From Alcanivorax borkumensis SK2 (GTDB taxonomy: Bacteria > Pseudomonadota > Gammaproteobacteria > Pseudomonadales > Alcanivoracaceae), in assembly GCF_000009365.1 (NCBI RefSeq), contig NC_008260.1, positions 1,151,501-1,215,500 on the forward strand: 64,000 bases of DNA, written 5' to 3'. This document shows, piece after piece, positions 19,683 through 28,903 of this stretch (position 1 is the first letter of the stretch; every line of letters begins with the position of its first letter). The position numbers were made by a program, and so were the translations under genes. The notes beneath the pieces are model-generated. The model had not been told where the DNA came from and did not search any database. It was given only the letters and a program-made list of their open reading frames with translations.

Positions 19683-21122
19683 GTGAGCAAACTGGAAGAC
19701 CATTTCGGACGCTGGAAGAACCGCGAAGAAATTGCAGAAGCCATGATTCCTATGATCGGGCGCCTGCATCGTGAAAAGAACGTTACCACGACCGTGTACA
19801 GCCGTTCCCTGGTCAACAAGTCTGTTATCCAGATTCTGAAGAGCCATCGTTTCGTTAAGCAGGTTGAAGATTCTGAACTGTCTGTGGTCGATACTTTCCC
19901 GATCCTTCAGGAAGTGGCTAAGTCGGATCTCGGCCCTTGCCGGATCGATATCGGTAAATTGGCGGTGGAGTACAAAAAAGACAATCGTGGCCTCTCTATC
20001 GAAGATTATGTGCGAGAAGAGCTGTCTGAAGCGGTGAGCAGCAAAGTCGACATGCCCGAGCGCACCGATGTGGTGCTGTACGGGTTCGGCCGTATCGGTC
20101 GTATTCTGGCACGTCTGTTGATCGAGAAAGCCGGCTCCGGCGATGGCCTGCGCCTGAAAGCCATTGTGGTGCGTGAATCAGGTAAGGGTGATTTGCAAAA
20201 GCGCGCTAGCCTGATGCGTCGTGATTCTGTGCACGGCCCGTTTGCGGGCACTATTGCTGTGGACGAGGAAGAAAATGCCATCATCGCCAACGGTAACTTC
20301 ATTAAGGTGATTTACTCCAGCGACCCGGCGTCTATCGATTACACCGATTACGGCATTAATAATGCTGTGGTGATTGATAACACCGGTAAATGGCGTGACG
20401 AGGAAGGTCTGTCTCAGCATTTGCAATGCAAGGGTGTGTCCCGCGTGATGTTGACTGCGCCAGGCAAGGGCAACATGAAGAACATCGTTCACGGAGTGAA
20501 CAATGATTTGATTGAAGACAGCGACAAGATTATTTCCGCAGCAAGCTGCACCACCAATGCCATCGTTCCGCCGCTGAAGGCGCTGGAAGATAAGTTCGGC
20601 ATCGAGTTCGGCCATGTGGAAACGGTACACTCCTACACCAATGACCAGAACCTGTTGGATAACTTCCACAAGGGGCCTCGTCGTGGGCGTTCGGCGCCAC
20701 TGAACATGGTGTTGACTGAGACCGGTGCGGCGACGGCTGCCACCAAAGTATTGCCGAGCCTTAATGGCAAGCTGACCGGAAACTCCATCCGCGTTCCCAC
20801 CCCGAACGTGTCTATGGCGATCCTGAACTTGACTCTGGGCAAAGAAACTACCTTGGAAGAGCTCAACGATTACTTGCGTTGGGTGAGCTTGCATTCTCCT
20901 CTGCAGCGCCAGGTGGATTTCGTAAGCAGCCCGGATGCAGTGTCTACGGATTTCGTTGGCTCACGTCACGCCTCCGTGATTGACGCAGAAGCGACTATTG
21001 TTAATGGTCGTCACTGTGTGCTGTATGTGTGGTATGACAATGAGTTCGGTTATAGCTGTCAGGTGTTGCGTATCCTGCAGCAGATTTCTGGGGTGGAATT
21101 CCCGGTGTATCCGAAGGACTGA
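19683..21122 (+). CDS. gap: glyceraldehyde-3-phosphate dehydrogenase, long form
   Basis: A 479-residue GAPDH, longer than the usual 330-340 because about 120 extra residues precede the Rossmann fold (VVLYGFGRIGRI near residue 125). The active site SAASCTTNAIV places the catalytic Cys at residue 289, and YDNEFGYS closes the C-terminal domain. Pseudomonads carry a similar long enzyme between mfd and nqrA, as here. It interconverts glyceraldehyde-3-phosphate and 1,3-bisphosphoglycerate; a gluconeogenic role is plausible in a lipid-using organism but not shown. The GTG start at 19683 begins MSKLEDHFGRWKNR. An intrinsic terminator follows. Confidence 0.95.
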   Translation: MSKLEDHFGRWKNREEIAEAMIPMIGRLHREKNVTTTVYSRSLVNKSVIQILKSHRFVKQVEDSELSVVDTFPILQEVAKSDLGPCRIDIGKLAVEYKKDNRGLSIEDYVREELSEAVSSKVDMPERTDVVLYGFGRIGRILARLLIEKAGSGDGLRLKAIVVRESGKGDLQKRASLMRRDSVHGPFAGTIAVDEEENAIIANGNFIKVIYSSDPASIDYTDYGINNAVVIDNTGKWRDEEGLSQHLQCKGVSRVMLTAPGKGNMKNIVHGVNNDLIEDSDKIISAASCTTNAIVPPLKALEDKFGIEFGHVETVHSYTNDQNLLDNFHKGPRRGRSAPLNMVLTETGAATAATKVLPSLNGKLTGNSIRVPTPNVSMAILNLTLGKETTLEELNDYLRWVSLHSPLQRQVDFVSSPDAVSTDFVGSRHASVIDAEATIVNGRHCVLYVWYDNEFGYSCQVLRILQQISGVEFPVYPKD

Positions 21123-21135
21123 ACCCGGAACAGAG

Positions 21136-21158
21136 AAGCCCGCCCCGCGGGCTTTTTT
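21136..21158 (+). terminator. gap terminator
   Basis: AAGCCCGC (21136-21143) pairs with GCGGGCTT (21147-21154) over a 3-base loop, followed by a T-run to 21158. It lies 14 bases after the gap stop. Confidence 0.92.
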
Positions 21159-21250
21159 CGGTGCATTTTCCGTTTTCTTGTTGCCCTATAAAAGGGGCTA
21201 TACGACAAAAGGCGGAGGCGGCGGTGCTGGCGAACAGGTAGGCGCGACCT

Positions 21251-21256
21251 TATAAT
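21251..21256 (+). promoter_or_regulatory. candidate nqr operon -10 element
   Basis: A perfect TATAAT at 21251-21256, preceded 17 bases earlier by a weak -35 (TGGCGA, 21228-21233). It would give a leader of about 125 bases before nqrA. It is the best promoter candidate in the gap-nqrA interval. Confidence 0.45.
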
Positions 21257-21388
21257 GTGCCCGCCGGGTTTTTGTCGGTATCCATTGCACATTCCGGAAT
21301 TTGCGAACGTTTCCTGTAAAACCTGGTTTACCCGGGCCCTCAGGTAGCGTGCCTCGACTTCAGCAACATGCAACGTGGGCGAGAAACT

Positions 21389-22735
21389 ATGATTAAAATC
21401 AGGAAGGGCCTTGATCTGCCCATCGCTGGTGCACCGCGCCAGGCGATTGAGGAAGGTCACCAGGTTCGTTCTGTTGCCGTGCTCGGCGGTGACTATGTGG
21501 GCATGAAACCCACTATGGAAGTCCGCGAGGGAGACGTGGTCAAAAAAGGCCAGCTGATCTTCACGGATAAGAAAACCGAGGGTGTGAAATATACATCTCC
21601 TGCTGCCGGTAAAGTGATTGCCATTAACCGTGGCCACAAACGAGTGCTTCAATCTGTGGTGATTGAAGTGGCAGACCAGGAAGACGAAGTCACCTTCGCC
21701 TCTTACAGTGCTGACCAACTGAGATCTCTGGATCGCGATGCGGTGCAGCAGCAGTTGGTGGACTCCGGTGAGTGGACGCTGCTGCGCACTCGCCCATTCG
21801 GCAAGGTGCCGGCACCGGGTAGTACACCCAATTCTGTTTTCGTCTCTATCCTTGACACCAACCCTCTGGCACTAGATCCGGCTGTGGTGATCAAGGAAAA
21901 TGAGCAGGCTTTTCGCCATGGTTTGACTGTACTGAGCCGTCTGACCGACGGCCCGGTATGGGTGTGTCGCGGTCCTAATACTGATCTGCCCAGCTTTGCG
22001 GGCGGGCAGGTTCGTGAAGAAGCGTTTTCTGGTAAGCATCCGGCAGGCAATGTGGGTACCCACATTCACTATCTAGACCCTGTTGGCCTGAACAAGACAG
22101 TTTGGTCGGTGGGTTATCAGGATGTGATTGCTATCGGCAAGCTGTTCACCGAAGGCAAGATTAGTTCCGCCCGTGTGGTTGCCTTGACAGGCCCGCAGGC
22201 GAAAACTCCACGGGCCTTACGTACTCGTGTGGGCGCCAGCGTGGACGATTTTGCCCAGGGTGAACTAAAAGAGGGCGATAACCGCCTGATCTCCGGCTCT
22301 GTGCTGAACGGTCACAACGCCCGAGGTCCTGTGGCTTGGTTAAGCCGGACAACAAACCAGCTAACGGCTTTGCGTGAAGGCCATGAACGGGAGCTGTTGG
22401 GTTACATTTCGCCCGGCGCCAACCGTTTCTCGCTGATGAATATCTATCTGTCCAAGCTGATGCCGGGCAAACGCTTCAATTTTACCACTACTACCAATGG
22501 CTCCGAACGTGCCATGGTGCCAGTGGGGGCCTATGAAGAAGTGATGCCGCTGGATATTTTGCCGACGCAGTTGCTGCGTGCATTGATTGTTGGTGATACC
22601 GACAGCGCCACGGCCCTTGGTGCCTTGGAGTTGCTGGAAGAAGACCTTTCTCTGTGTACCTTCGTGTGCCCAGGCAAATACGAATACGGTCCGATTCTGC
22701 GCGACAACCTGACCACGATTGAGGCGGAGGGCTGA
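21389..22735 (+). CDS. nqrA: Na+-translocating NADH:quinone reductase subunit A
   Basis: A 448-residue peripheral subunit of the sodium-pumping NADH dehydrogenase. The family N-terminus [16 protein letters not shown] and the block [16 protein letters not shown] (about 30-45) are clear, as is GRPHLPAG-like [11 protein letters not shown] near 220. NqrA lines the quinone-facing side of the complex. The ATG at 21389 is chosen over one seven codons upstream because it matches the family start. First of six adjacent nqr genes, with nqrB starting 2 bases after its stop. Confidence 0.98.
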   Translation: MIKIRKGLDLPIAGAPRQAIEEGHQVRSVAVLGGDYVGMKPTMEVREGDVVKKGQLIFTDKKTEGVKYTSPAAGKVIAINRGHKRVLQSVVIEVADQEDEVTFASYSADQLRSLDRDAVQQQLVDSGEWTLLRTRPFGKVPAPGSTPNSVFVSILDTNPLALDPAVVIKENEQAFRHGLTVLSRLTDGPVWVCRGPNTDLPSFAGGQVREEAFSGKHPAGNVGTHIHYLDPVGLNKTVWSVGYQDVIAIGKLFTEGKISSARVVALTGPQAKTPRALRTRVGASVDDFAQGELKEGDNRLISGSVLNGHNARGPVAWLSRTTNQLTALREGHERELLGYISPGANRFSLMNIYLSKLMPGKRFNFTTTTNGSERAMVPVGAYEEVMPLDILPTQLLRALIVGDTDSATALGALELLEEDLSLCTFVCPGKYEYGPILRDNLTTIEAEG

Positions 22736-22737
22736 GC

Positions 22738-23997
22738 ATGGGTATGAGAAAGTTTCTAGATGACAAAGTGTCCCCTCATTTTCATGAGGGTGGTAAGTTC
22801 GAGAAGTATTACACCTTCTACGAAATGTTCGACACCATGCTCTACACCCCGGATTCGGTAACCCGTTCCGCGGCTCACGTGCGTGATGGTCTTGATCTGA
22901 AACGGATCATGATGACGGTGTGGTTCTGCACTTTTCCGGCGATCCTGTTTGGTCTGTGGAACACCGGTTACCAAGCTAATTTGCAGATCGCAGAGTTAGG
23001 TGCTAGTCCGCTCGCCGGCTGGCGTAGTGATTTGGTGGCAGCGCTGACCGGGTTCGATCCGGCCAGTATTTGGGCCAATGTTCTGCATGGTGCGGTTTAC
23101 TACATCCCGATTCTGCTCACCGTGTACATCGGGGGTTTTATCTGGGAAGGACTGTTCGCGTGGAAGCGCGGCCATGAGGTTAACGAAGGCTTCTTCGTTA
23201 CGGGTATTCTGTTTACCTTGATCCTGCCACCTTCCATTCCTTTGTGGCAGGTGTTCCTGGGTATTTCCTTCGGTGTAGTCATCGGTAAGGAAGTGTTCGG
23301 GGGAACGGGCAAGAACTTCCTTAACCCGGCGTTGGTTGGCCGTGCGTTCCTTTACTTTGCCTACCCGGCGCAGATGTCCGGTGATGCAGTGTGGACCGCC
23401 GTGGATAACTTCTCCGGTGCCACGTCCTTGTCTCTGGCTGCCTCGGGTAGCTTGAACTACGCGGTAGGCCTTACTGGCAACGCATTGACTGAAGGTGCGG
23501 CGGCCGCTACCGCTAGCCTGAGTTGGATGAACACTTTCCTTGGTAACATCCAGGGCAGTATTGGTGAGACTTCCACGCTGGCTATTCTTATCGGTGGCGC
23601 AGCTTTGTTGATGACCAAGATTGCTTCTTGGCGCATTGTTTTGGGTGTGTTCTTGGGCATGCTTGGTATGTCTTCCCTGTTCAATGTGATCGGTTCTGAG
23701 ACCAATGCCATGTTCGGCATGCCATGGTACTGGCACCTGAGTGTGGGTGGCTTCGCCTTCGGTATGATCTTCATGGCAACCGACCCGGTGTCGGCCTCCA
23801 TGACCAACACGGGCAAATACATCTTTGGTGCCCTGATTGGTGTGATGACCGTCCTGATTCGGGTGATCAACCCGGCTTTCCCAGAAGGCATCATGTTGGC
23901 GATCCTGTTCGGCAACTTGTGTGCACCGCTGATTGATTACTTTGTGACCCAGGCGAATATTCGTCGCCGCCTGCGTCGGACAGGGGGAGAAGTCTAA
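22738..23997 (+). CDS. nqrB: Na+-NQR subunit B
   Basis: A 419-residue integral subunit with about ten transmembrane helices that carries covalent FMN and riboflavin and forms the sodium path. The flavinylation motif DNFSGATS places the FMN-bearing Thr at residue 229. [23 protein letters not shown] just before it is the family signature. FMN is attached by ApbE, encoded downstream. ATG 22738 is used; ATG 22744 is possible. The stop overlaps the nqrC start. Confidence 0.98.
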   Translation: MGMRKFLDDKVSPHFHEGGKFEKYYTFYEMFDTMLYTPDSVTRSAAHVRDGLDLKRIMMTVWFCTFPAILFGLWNTGYQANLQIAELGASPLAGWRSDLVAALTGFDPASIWANVLHGAVYYIPILLTVYIGGFIWEGLFAWKRGHEVNEGFFVTGILFTLILPPSIPLWQVFLGISFGVVIGKEVFGGTGKNFLNPALVGRAFLYFAYPAQMSGDAVWTAVDNFSGATSLSLAASGSLNYAVGLTGNALTEGAAAATASLSWMNTFLGNIQGSIGETSTLAILIGGAALLMTKIASWRIVLGVFLGMLGMSSLFNVIGSETNAMFGMPWYWHLSVGGFAFGMIFMATDPVSASMTNTGKYIFGALIGVMTVLIRVINPAFPEGIMLAILFGNLCAPLIDYFVTQANIRRRLRRTGGEV

Positions 23998-24818
23998 TGG
24001 CTGGAAACAACGAAAGCGTTGGTAAAACGCTGCTGGTCGCCTTCCTGGTATGCGTGGTTTGTGGTGTGGTTGTGGCCACAGCAGCGGTGAGCTTGCGTCC
24101 GGTTCAGGCTGAGAATCAGCTTCTCGATAAACGGATGAATATTCTTCAAGCCGCTGGGTTGTACCAAGAAGGTACCGACGTAGAAGAGGTTTTCAAGACT
24201 ATTGAGCGTAAGTTTGTTGATATCGATACCGGCAAATATGTTGAGATGCCAGAGTCTTACGATCAACGTAAAGCGGCTAAGGATCCCGAGCAATCTATTC
24301 GCCTGACTGGCGATGAAGACCTTGCGGACATCAAGAGCCAGGCAAAAGTGGCCGAAGTGTACCTGGCCAAAGACGATAGCGGCGCGCTAAGCCGTATCAT
24401 CTTGCCCGTTCATGGCTACGGCCTTTGGTCTACTCTGTACGGTTTCCTGGCGCTTGAGCCGGATGCCAATACAGTGGCCGGGCTCGGTTTCTACGAGCAC
24501 GGCGAAACTCCAGGGCTGGGGGGTGAAGTGGATAACCCTAAGTGGAAGGCTCTTTGGGAAGGCAAGAAGTTATACGGTGACCAGGGGGAAGTGGAAATCC
24601 AGGTGATTAAAGGCACAGTGGATGGCAGCACCCCGAATGCGGAATACAAAGTTGATGGCCTGGCCGGCGCAACCCTGACCAGCAAGGGTGTAAGTAACTT
24701 GCTGCGTTTTTGGGTAGGCGAAAACGGTTTTGGTCCTTACCTTGAGCGTATGCAAGAGGGTGAAACGGCGGTGGCTGATGGTGCCGCGACACCTGAGCAA
24801 CCGGAAGGAGAGGCGTAA
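23997..24818 (+). CDS. nqrC: Na+-NQR subunit C
   Basis: A 273-residue subunit with one N-terminal transmembrane helix (about 10-32) and a periplasmic FMN domain. The flavinylation site reads [10 protein letters not shown], with the acceptor Thr at residue 226. Where many homologues have Ser before Gly this protein has Ala, a mild deviation from the usual motif. GLWSTLYGF near 142 and GEVDNPKW near 176 are family blocks. The Glu-rich C-terminus (about 255-273) extends past the core. Starts at the base where nqrB ends and ends where nqrD starts. Confidence 0.97.
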   Translation: MAGNNESVGKTLLVAFLVCVVCGVVVATAAVSLRPVQAENQLLDKRMNILQAAGLYQEGTDVEEVFKTIERKFVDIDTGKYVEMPESYDQRKAAKDPEQSIRLTGDEDLADIKSQAKVAEVYLAKDDSGALSRIILPVHGYGLWSTLYGFLALEPDANTVAGLGFYEHGETPGLGGEVDNPKWKALWEGKKLYGDQGEVEIQVIKGTVDGSTPNAEYKVDGLAGATLTSKGVSNLLRFWVGENGFGPYLERMQEGETAVADGAATPEQPEGEA

Positions 24819-25483
24819 TGGCGGAGAAAACCAAGGACATCTTGTTAGGTCCGATTTTCGACAATAACCCCATCGCTCTGCAGATCCTGGGTATCTGTTC
24901 CGCGTTGGCGGTGACCAGTAACCTGAGCACCACGGTGACGATGTGTATCGCATTGACTGCGGTAACAGCGTTCTCGAACTTCTTTGTAAGCTCGATTCGC
25001 AACAGCATTCCTTCCAGCATTCGAATCATCGTACAGATGACCATCATTGCATCGCTGGTAATTGTGGTTGATCAGTTTCTGAAAGCCTATGCCTACAGTA
25101 TTTCCAAGCAACTGTCGGTGTTCGTGGGGCTCATTATTACCAACTGTATCGTGATGGGGCGCGCGGAAGCCTTTGCTATGAAGAATCCGCCGATCCCGTC
25201 TTTCCTCGATGGCGTAGGGAACGGTCTAGGTTATTCGGCAATTCTGTTGGGGCTGGGTTTTACCCGCGAATTACTGGGTGCGGGTAGTTTGTTTGGTCAC
25301 CAGATTCTGCCCAAGGTATCCGAAGGCGGCTGGTACATGACCAATGGCATGATGCTGTTACCACCCAGCGCGTTCTTCCTTATTGGTCTGTTTATTTGGG
25401 CTATTCGTGCCTGGAAGCCGGAGCAAGTGGAAGAAGATACCTTCAAAATGAAGCCCAACACCCGTGTCAGCGACGCGTTTTAA
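24818..25483 (+). CDS. nqrD: Na+-NQR subunit D
   Basis: A 221-residue membrane subunit of the RnfE/NqrD family with six predicted helices. [23 protein letters not shown] at the N-terminus and [13 protein letters not shown] near residue 108, which carries one of the cysteines of the intramembrane Fe-S site shared with NqrE, are clear. It pairs with NqrE as an inverted repeat in the membrane. Twelve bases separate it from nqrE. Confidence 0.97.
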   Translation: MAEKTKDILLGPIFDNNPIALQILGICSALAVTSNLSTTVTMCIALTAVTAFSNFFVSSIRNSIPSSIRIIVQMTIIASLVIVVDQFLKAYAYSISKQLSVFVGLIITNCIVMGRAEAFAMKNPPIPSFLDGVGNGLGYSAILLGLGFTRELLGAGSLFGHQILPKVSEGGWYMTNGMMLLPPSAFFLIGLFIWAIRAWKPEQVEEDTFKMKPNTRVSDAF

Positions 25484-25495
25484 CGGAGACGAGGA

Positions 25496-26116
25496 ATGTT
25501 TGAACATTATCTGAGCCTGTTCGTCCGCGCCGTCTTTGTTGAGAACATGGCGTTGGCCTTCTTTCTGGGCATGTGTACCTTTATCGCGATTTCCAAAAAG
25601 ATCCAGACTGCCATCGGCCTGGGGATTGCGGTGGTTGTGGTTCTGGCGATTACTGTTCCGGTGAATAACCTGATTCTTCATAATCTGCTTGAAGAAGGTG
25701 CTTTGTCTTGGACTGGCAGCGAACAGCTCGCAAGTCTGGATCTGCGTTTTCTCGGGCTTCTCAGCTATATTGGCGTGATTGCAGCGATCGTACAGATTCT
25801 GGAGATGACTCTGGATAAATACGTGCCGAGCTTGTACAACGCGCTGGGTATCTTCCTGCCGCTAATTACAGTGAACTGCGCCATCATGGGGGCTTCTCTA
25901 TTCATGGTGGAACGCGATTACACCTTCGGTGAGTCTGTTGTGTATGGCGTGGGTGCCGGCGTGGGTTGGGCTCTTGCCATCACTCTGTTGGCCGGTATTC
26001 GTGAAAAGCTGAAGTACAGTGACGTACCCGATGGCCTAAAAGGTCTAGGCATCACCTTCATTACTGTTGGTTTGATGTCACTGGGCTTTATGTCTTTTTC
26101 CGGTGTGCAGCTGTAA
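25496..26116 (+). CDS. nqrE: Na+-NQR subunit E
   Basis: A 206-residue membrane subunit homologous to Rnf[23 protein letters not shown] carries the first conserved Cys near residue 27 and [11 protein letters not shown] the second near 122; together with NqrD these hold the intramembrane iron centre. Six helices are predicted. ACGAGG lies just ahead of ATG 25496. Confidence 0.97.
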   Translation: MFEHYLSLFVRAVFVENMALAFFLGMCTFIAISKKIQTAIGLGIAVVVVLAITVPVNNLILHNLLEEGALSWTGSEQLASLDLRFLGLLSYIGVIAAIVQILEMTLDKYVPSLYNALGIFLPLITVNCAIMGASLFMVERDYTFGESVVYGVGAGVGWALAITLLAGIREKLKYSDVPDGLKGLGITFITVGLMSLGFMSFSGVQL

Positions 26117-26131
26117 GCGAGGGGTTGAATC

Positions 26132-27361
26132 ATGAGTTTTGAGATTATTCTCGGTGTTGTCATGTTCACCGCCATCGTGCTCGCGTTGGTGGCAATCATT
26201 CTGGTTGCCCGCTCGCGGCTGGTCAGCACGGGTAATGTGAGCATTGTCATTAACGATGATCCAGATAAATCCATTGAAGCTCCAGCTGGCGGTAAGCTGT
26301 TGGGGACATTGGCAGATCAGGGTATTTTTCTATCTTCTGCCTGTGGCGGTGGTGGTACTTGCGCGCAGTGTCGGTGTCAGGTGCTGGATGGTGGTGGCGA
26401 TATTCTTCCCACTGAAGAAGGTCATTTCACCAAAGGTCAGATTCGCGATGGCTGGCGCTTAAGTTGTCAGGTCAACGTGAAGCAAGACATGGAAATCCAG
26501 GTGCCAGAAGAATTCTTCGGCGTTAAGAAGTGGGAGTGTGAGGTTGTTTCCAATAACAATGTTGCCACTTTCATCAAAGAGCTGACGCTGAAGTTGCCTG
26601 AAGGCGAAAATGTGGATTTCCGTGCCGGGGGTTATGTACAGCTGGAAGCGCCGCCTTTCGATGTGAAGTTTTCTGACTTCGATATCGATGAGGAATACCG
26701 GGGTGACTGGGAACGGTTCAACTTTTTCGATTTGAACACCAAAAATAACGAAGAAGTGATCCGTGCTTATTCCATGGCCAACTACCCGGAAGAGAAGGGC
26801 ATCCTTAAATTCAATATCCGTATTGCGACGCCGCCTCCTGGCTCCAAGGATATTCAACCCGGCATTATGAGCTCATACGTGTTCAGCCTGAAGCCGGGTG
26901 ACAAGATCACTGTATTTGGTCCATTCGGCGAGTTCTTCGCTAAGAAAACCGACGCAGAAATGGTGTTCATCGGCGGTGGTGCGGGTATGGCCCCCATGCG
27001 TAGCCATATCTTCGATCAGCTCAAGCGATTGCACTCCAAGCGCAAAATGAGCTTCTGGTATGGTGCCCGCAGTGTTCGCGAATGTTTCTACAATGAGGAA
27101 TATGACAAGCTGGCTGAAGAGAATGACAACTTCGACTGGTACCTAGCTCTGTCAGATCCGCAACCTGAAGACAATTGGGATGGCCTCACCGGCTTTATCC
27201 ACAACGTGCTGTACGAGCAGTATCTTAAGGGCCATCCGGCCCCTGAGGACTGCGAGTACTACATGTGTGGTCCGCCGATGATGAATGCGTCTGTCATCAA
27301 AATGTTGGAAGATTTGGGCGTCGAGCCGGAAAATATTCTGTTGGATGACTTTGGCGGATGA
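26132..27361 (+). CDS. nqrF: Na+-NQR subunit F
   Basis: A 409-residue NADH-oxidising subunit. One N-terminal helix (about 3-26) anchors it. A ferredoxin-type 2Fe-2S domain follows, with cysteines at 71, 77, 80 and 112. The C-terminal ferredoxin reductase domain has the FAD motif [11 protein letters not shown] (about 210) and an NAD site [11 protein letters not shown] (about 283). It takes electrons from NADH and passes them through FAD and the Fe-S centre to NqrC and NqrB. Last gene of the nqrA-F run, followed by a strong terminator. Confidence 0.98.
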   Translation: MSFEIILGVVMFTAIVLALVAIILVARSRLVSTGNVSIVINDDPDKSIEAPAGGKLLGTLADQGIFLSSACGGGGTCAQCRCQVLDGGGDILPTEEGHFTKGQIRDGWRLSCQVNVKQDMEIQVPEEFFGVKKWECEVVSNNNVATFIKELTLKLPEGENVDFRAGGYVQLEAPPFDVKFSDFDIDEEYRGDWERFNFFDLNTKNNEEVIRAYSMANYPEEKGILKFNIRIATPPPGSKDIQPGIMSSYVFSLKPGDKITVFGPFGEFFAKKTDAEMVFIGGGAGMAPMRSHIFDQLKRLHSKRKMSFWYGARSVRECFYNEEYDKLAEENDNFDWYLALSDPQPEDNWDGLTGFIHNVLYEQYLKGHPAPEDCEYYMCGPPMMNASVIKMLEDLGVEPENILLDDFGG

Positions 27362-27365
27362 TTCC

Positions 27366-27392
27366 AAACGCCGGCCTTCGGGCCGGCGTTTT
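27366..27392 (+). terminator. nqr operon terminator
   Basis: An 11-bp perfect stem (27366-27376 with 27381-27391) closes on a TTCG tetraloop and ends in TTTT. It lies 5 bases after the nqrF stop, separating nqrA-F from apbE. Confidence 0.92.
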
Positions 27393-27395
27393 GTT

Positions 27396-27415
27396 AGCTA
27401 CAAGCTACAGTGGAA
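27396..27415. repeat. degenerate heptamer repeat remnant
   Basis: Reads TACAAGC then TACAGTG at 27399-27412, the complement of GCTTGTA-type words seen near base 40. Similarity is short and may be accidental. Confidence 0.3.
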
Positions 27416-27548
27416 GCTATGTTTAGGTTTTATCGTTTGTGATCGCGCCTTGCCGTTGATCGCGAGCGAAGCTTTACAGAACATGGGCTCCTTTTCTGTG
27501 TTCCAGCTTGATCCTTGTTCCTTTGCTTTATACCTTCGGACCTAAGCA

Positions 27549-28562
27549 ATGCTCCGCATCCTCTCTGTACTGGCTTTCTCTCTGCTTCTGCTTTTTGGTG
27601 GCTGTGATGACAGCAAGAATCGCCTTTCTGTGCTCAGTGGCCCGACTATGGGTACCACTTGGAGTGTGAAATATACAGGGACACCGAGTGATGGCGGAGT
27701 ACAAGCATTAAAGGCGGATATTGTAGCGGCGTTGGAGCAAGTAAATGCGCAGATGAGCACTTACCGTCCTGACTCCAATATTAGCCGTTTTAATCATGCT
27801 GAGCCCGGTGCCCTGATGGTGTTGCCATCTGATCTGGTGAAGGTTTTGCATGCCGCTTTTTTGCTTTCGGAGCAGACTGATGGGGCCTACGACGTGACTG
27901 TGGGTCCATTGGTTAATTTGTGGGGCTTTGGGCCTGATCCGGAGCGCTTTGAGCCTCCGAAACACTCTGAAGTGGAGGCCGCGCTAACACGAGTTGGTTG
28001 GCAAAAGCTTATGCTCAGCGAGCAGCAGTTACTTCAGCCTGGCGGCGTGTATGTGGATCTGTCCTCTATTGCGAAGGGGTATGCGGTGGATAAGGTGGCG
28101 GATTTACTGGACCGTTATGGCTTGAGCAACTATTTAGTAGAAGTGGGGGGTGAATTGCGGGGCAAAGGCAGCAAGCCCTATAAGCAGCCTTGGCGAGTTG
28201 CCGTTGAGCGGCCGATTGCTGGCGTTCGTGAGGTTGAGCAGGTGGTAGACTTGAAGGACATGGCGGTGGCTACCAGTGGTGATTACCGTAACTTCTTCGA
28301 GTCGCAAGGACGATTATTCTCCCATACGATTGATCCACGTACGGGCTATCCGGTGCAGCACAAGCTTGCTTCGGTGTCTGTTTTGCACAAAAGTGCAATG
28401 ATTGCGGATGGGCTGGCCACGGCAATGACGGTGCTGGGGCCGGATGAAGGAATGGCTTTTGCCAAAGACCATGAACTGGCCGTATTTTTTATTGTCAGAA
28501 CTGAGAAGGGAGTGAAAGAGTTATCGACTCCTGCGTTTGATGCAATTGTGGAGGGTAAGTGA
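27549..28562 (+). CDS. apbE: FAD:protein FMN transferase ApbE
   Basis: A 337-residue lipoprotein: hydrophobic leader (4-17) and lipobox ending at Cys19. It transfers FMN from FAD to Thr residues of NqrB and NqrC in the periplasm. Family signatures are PTMGTTWSV near residue 33, the SSIAKGYAVDKV block near 175, VGGELRGKG near 200, and HTIDPRTGYPV near 258 with metal ligands. Placement right after nqrA-F and before nqrM matches its role. It is separated from nqrF by a terminator, so it probably has its own promoter. Confidence 0.97.
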   Translation: MLRILSVLAFSLLLLFGGCDDSKNRLSVLSGPTMGTTWSVKYTGTPSDGGVQALKADIVAALEQVNAQMSTYRPDSNISRFNHAEPGALMVLPSDLVKVLHAAFLLSEQTDGAYDVTVGPLVNLWGFGPDPERFEPPKHSEVEAALTRVGWQKLMLSEQQLLQPGGVYVDLSSIAKGYAVDKVADLLDRYGLSNYLVEVGGELRGKGSKPYKQPWRVAVERPIAGVREVEQVVDLKDMAVATSGDYRNFFESQGRLFSHTIDPRTGYPVQHKLASVSVLHKSAMIADGLATAMTVLGPDEGMAFAKDHELAVFFIVRTEKGVKELSTPAFDAIVEGK

Positions 28563-28563
28563 C

Positions 28564-28800
28564 ATGTTCATGACTATTGTGGCGGCAGTAATTTTTATTG
28601 GCCTGCTTTTCGCCGGCATGGCTGTGGGCGTGATTCTCTCCAACAAGCCGGTAAAGGGATCCTGTGGTGGCCTGGCGGCGCTGGGCATGAAGCAGGACTG
28701 TGAAATTTGCGGCGGTAATGATGACGAATGCGAAGAGAACGCTCGCAAGGTTAACAGCGAAAAAGCGGCGGCACTGGGTAAGAACGTGATGAAGATCTAA
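28564..28800 (+). CDS. nqrM: Na+-NQR maturation protein NqrM
   Basis: A 78-residue protein with one N-terminal transmembrane helix (about 4-25) and four cysteines at 34, 46, 49 and 56, the pattern of NqrM (DUF539). It is needed for assembly of NQR and is thought to deliver iron to the NqrD/NqrE site. ATG 28564 lies one base after the apbE stop, so the two maturation factors are co-expressed. A terminator follows. Confidence 0.94.
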   Translation: MFMTIVAAVIFIGLLFAGMAVGVILSNKPVKGSCGGLAALGMKQDCEICGGNDDECEENARKVNSEKAAALGKNVMKI

Positions 28801-28821
28801 TTCCAAGCCCGCCCACAAAAG

Positions 28822-28846
28822 AACCCGCTCCATGCGGGTTTTTTTA
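28822..28846 (+). terminator. apbE-nqrM terminator
   Basis: AACCCGC (28822-28828) pairs with GCGGGTT (28834-28840) over a 5-base loop, followed by a run of T to 28846. It lies 22 bases past the nqrM stop. Confidence 0.92.
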
Positions 28847-28859
28847 TGTCTGACTATCT

Positions 28860-28893
28860 GCCGTAGGCGCGCCGCGAGCGCGGCGATTACGGC
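28860..28893. repeat. REP-like hairpin with GTAG motif
   Basis: GCCGTA (28860-28865) pairs with TACGGC (28888-28893), and an inner CGCCGC/GCGGCG stem (28870-28875 with 28880-28885) closes a GAGC loop. The GTAGG-stem-GCGAT layout resembles pseudomonad REP elements. It lies at the 3' side of the minus-strand GNAT/C39 gene. Only one copy was seen. Confidence 0.45.
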
Positions 28894-28903
28894 AAGGTAT
28901 TCT

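Noticed and set aside
20178..20894. 238-codon minus-strand frame inside gap
   Set aside because: Antisense shadow of the conserved GAPDH; no recognisable domain.
22996..23736. 246-codon minus-strand frame inside nqrB
   Set aside because: Complete shadow of the well-supported nqrB gene; no recognisable domain.
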